Assembly (NCBI GenBank): GCA_002343715.1
Contig: DDSA01000195.1
Coordinates: 1-32,651 of the forward strand
Direction of reading: 5' to 3'
Length of the DNA: 32,651 nt
Source of the DNA: Phycisphaerales bacterium UBA2402
GTDB lineage: Bacteria > Planctomycetota > Phycisphaerae > Phycisphaerales > UBA1924
The notes under the pieces are model-generated. The model was not told the DNA's origin and searched no databases. It worked only from the letters and a program-made list of their open reading frames with translations. The translations under genes and the position numbers were made by a program. The first letter of the stretch is position 1, and each line of letters begins with the position of its first letter. Positions 32,645 through 32,651 of this stretch are shown piece by piece.

Positions 32645-32651
32645 GTTGGGG

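Overview
This is a high-GC stretch of a planctomycete chromosome, most likely class Phycisphaerae. The strongest clue is a C-terminal pair of EF-hand-like repeats (DFNQDGGIDGADVDAFF and variants, each ending in a WExG motif) on two unrelated secreted proteins, the 'GC-type dockerin' sorting module characteristic of that group. A PEP-CTERM-like tail ending in a basic cluster, a SPINDLY-type TPR glycosyltransferase and a small ECF-like sigma factor fit the same assignment. This taxonomy is inferred from protein style, not from a marker-gene search. Almost every stretch is coding. No tRNA, rRNA, insertion sequence, phage gene or CRISPR array was seen.

Layout. 1-201 may hold the 3' end of an unknown gene. 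271-5074 (+) encodes a large secreted multidomain protein with a six-hairpin glycosidase-like region, then a family 1 beta-glucosidase, so this is a carbohydrate-use segment. 5080-7103 (-) holds an SLC13-type anion transporter and a hot-dog thioesterase. 7307-11860 (+) encodes a secreted trypsin-like protease with five Fn3-like repeats, an Ig-like domain and a dockerin, then a PEP-CTERM-like surface protein. 11864-15025 (-) holds a SPINDLY/OGT-like glycosyltransferase, a polytopic membrane protein and greA. GreA has its own candidate promoter and a terminator-like hairpin inside its leader.

15107-17655 (+) holds a stand-alone response regulator overlapping a small unknown protein by one base, a small lipoprotein, a 386-bp non-coding region with two strong inverted repeats, an ECF-like sigma factor and a second small lipoprotein. 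17784-21624 (+) holds a left-handed beta-helix acyltransferase, an ABC exporter, a GbsR/MarR regulator with an ATGA-coupled small gene, and a zinc-less ribosomal protein L31 with a clear intrinsic terminator.

21790-32590 holds cobalamin-dependent methionine synthase (metH) behind an AT-rich leader with two inverted repeats, a zinc-ribbon membrane protein, a secreted beta-propeller/cytochrome c/Ig/dockerin fusion, thiS-thiG (thiazole synthesis), a membrane-anchored protein with serpin-like C-terminal motifs on the minus strand, and a divergent protein with a DUF2325-like C-terminus.

Most of the content is ordinary housekeeping mixed with lineage-specific exoproteins. The least-described items are the greA leader attenuator candidate, the serpin-like protein, the response regulator/small-protein pair, the non-coding region at 16267-16652 and the SPINDLY enzyme, whose donor-site motif looks more fucosyltransferase-like than GlcNAc-transferase-like.
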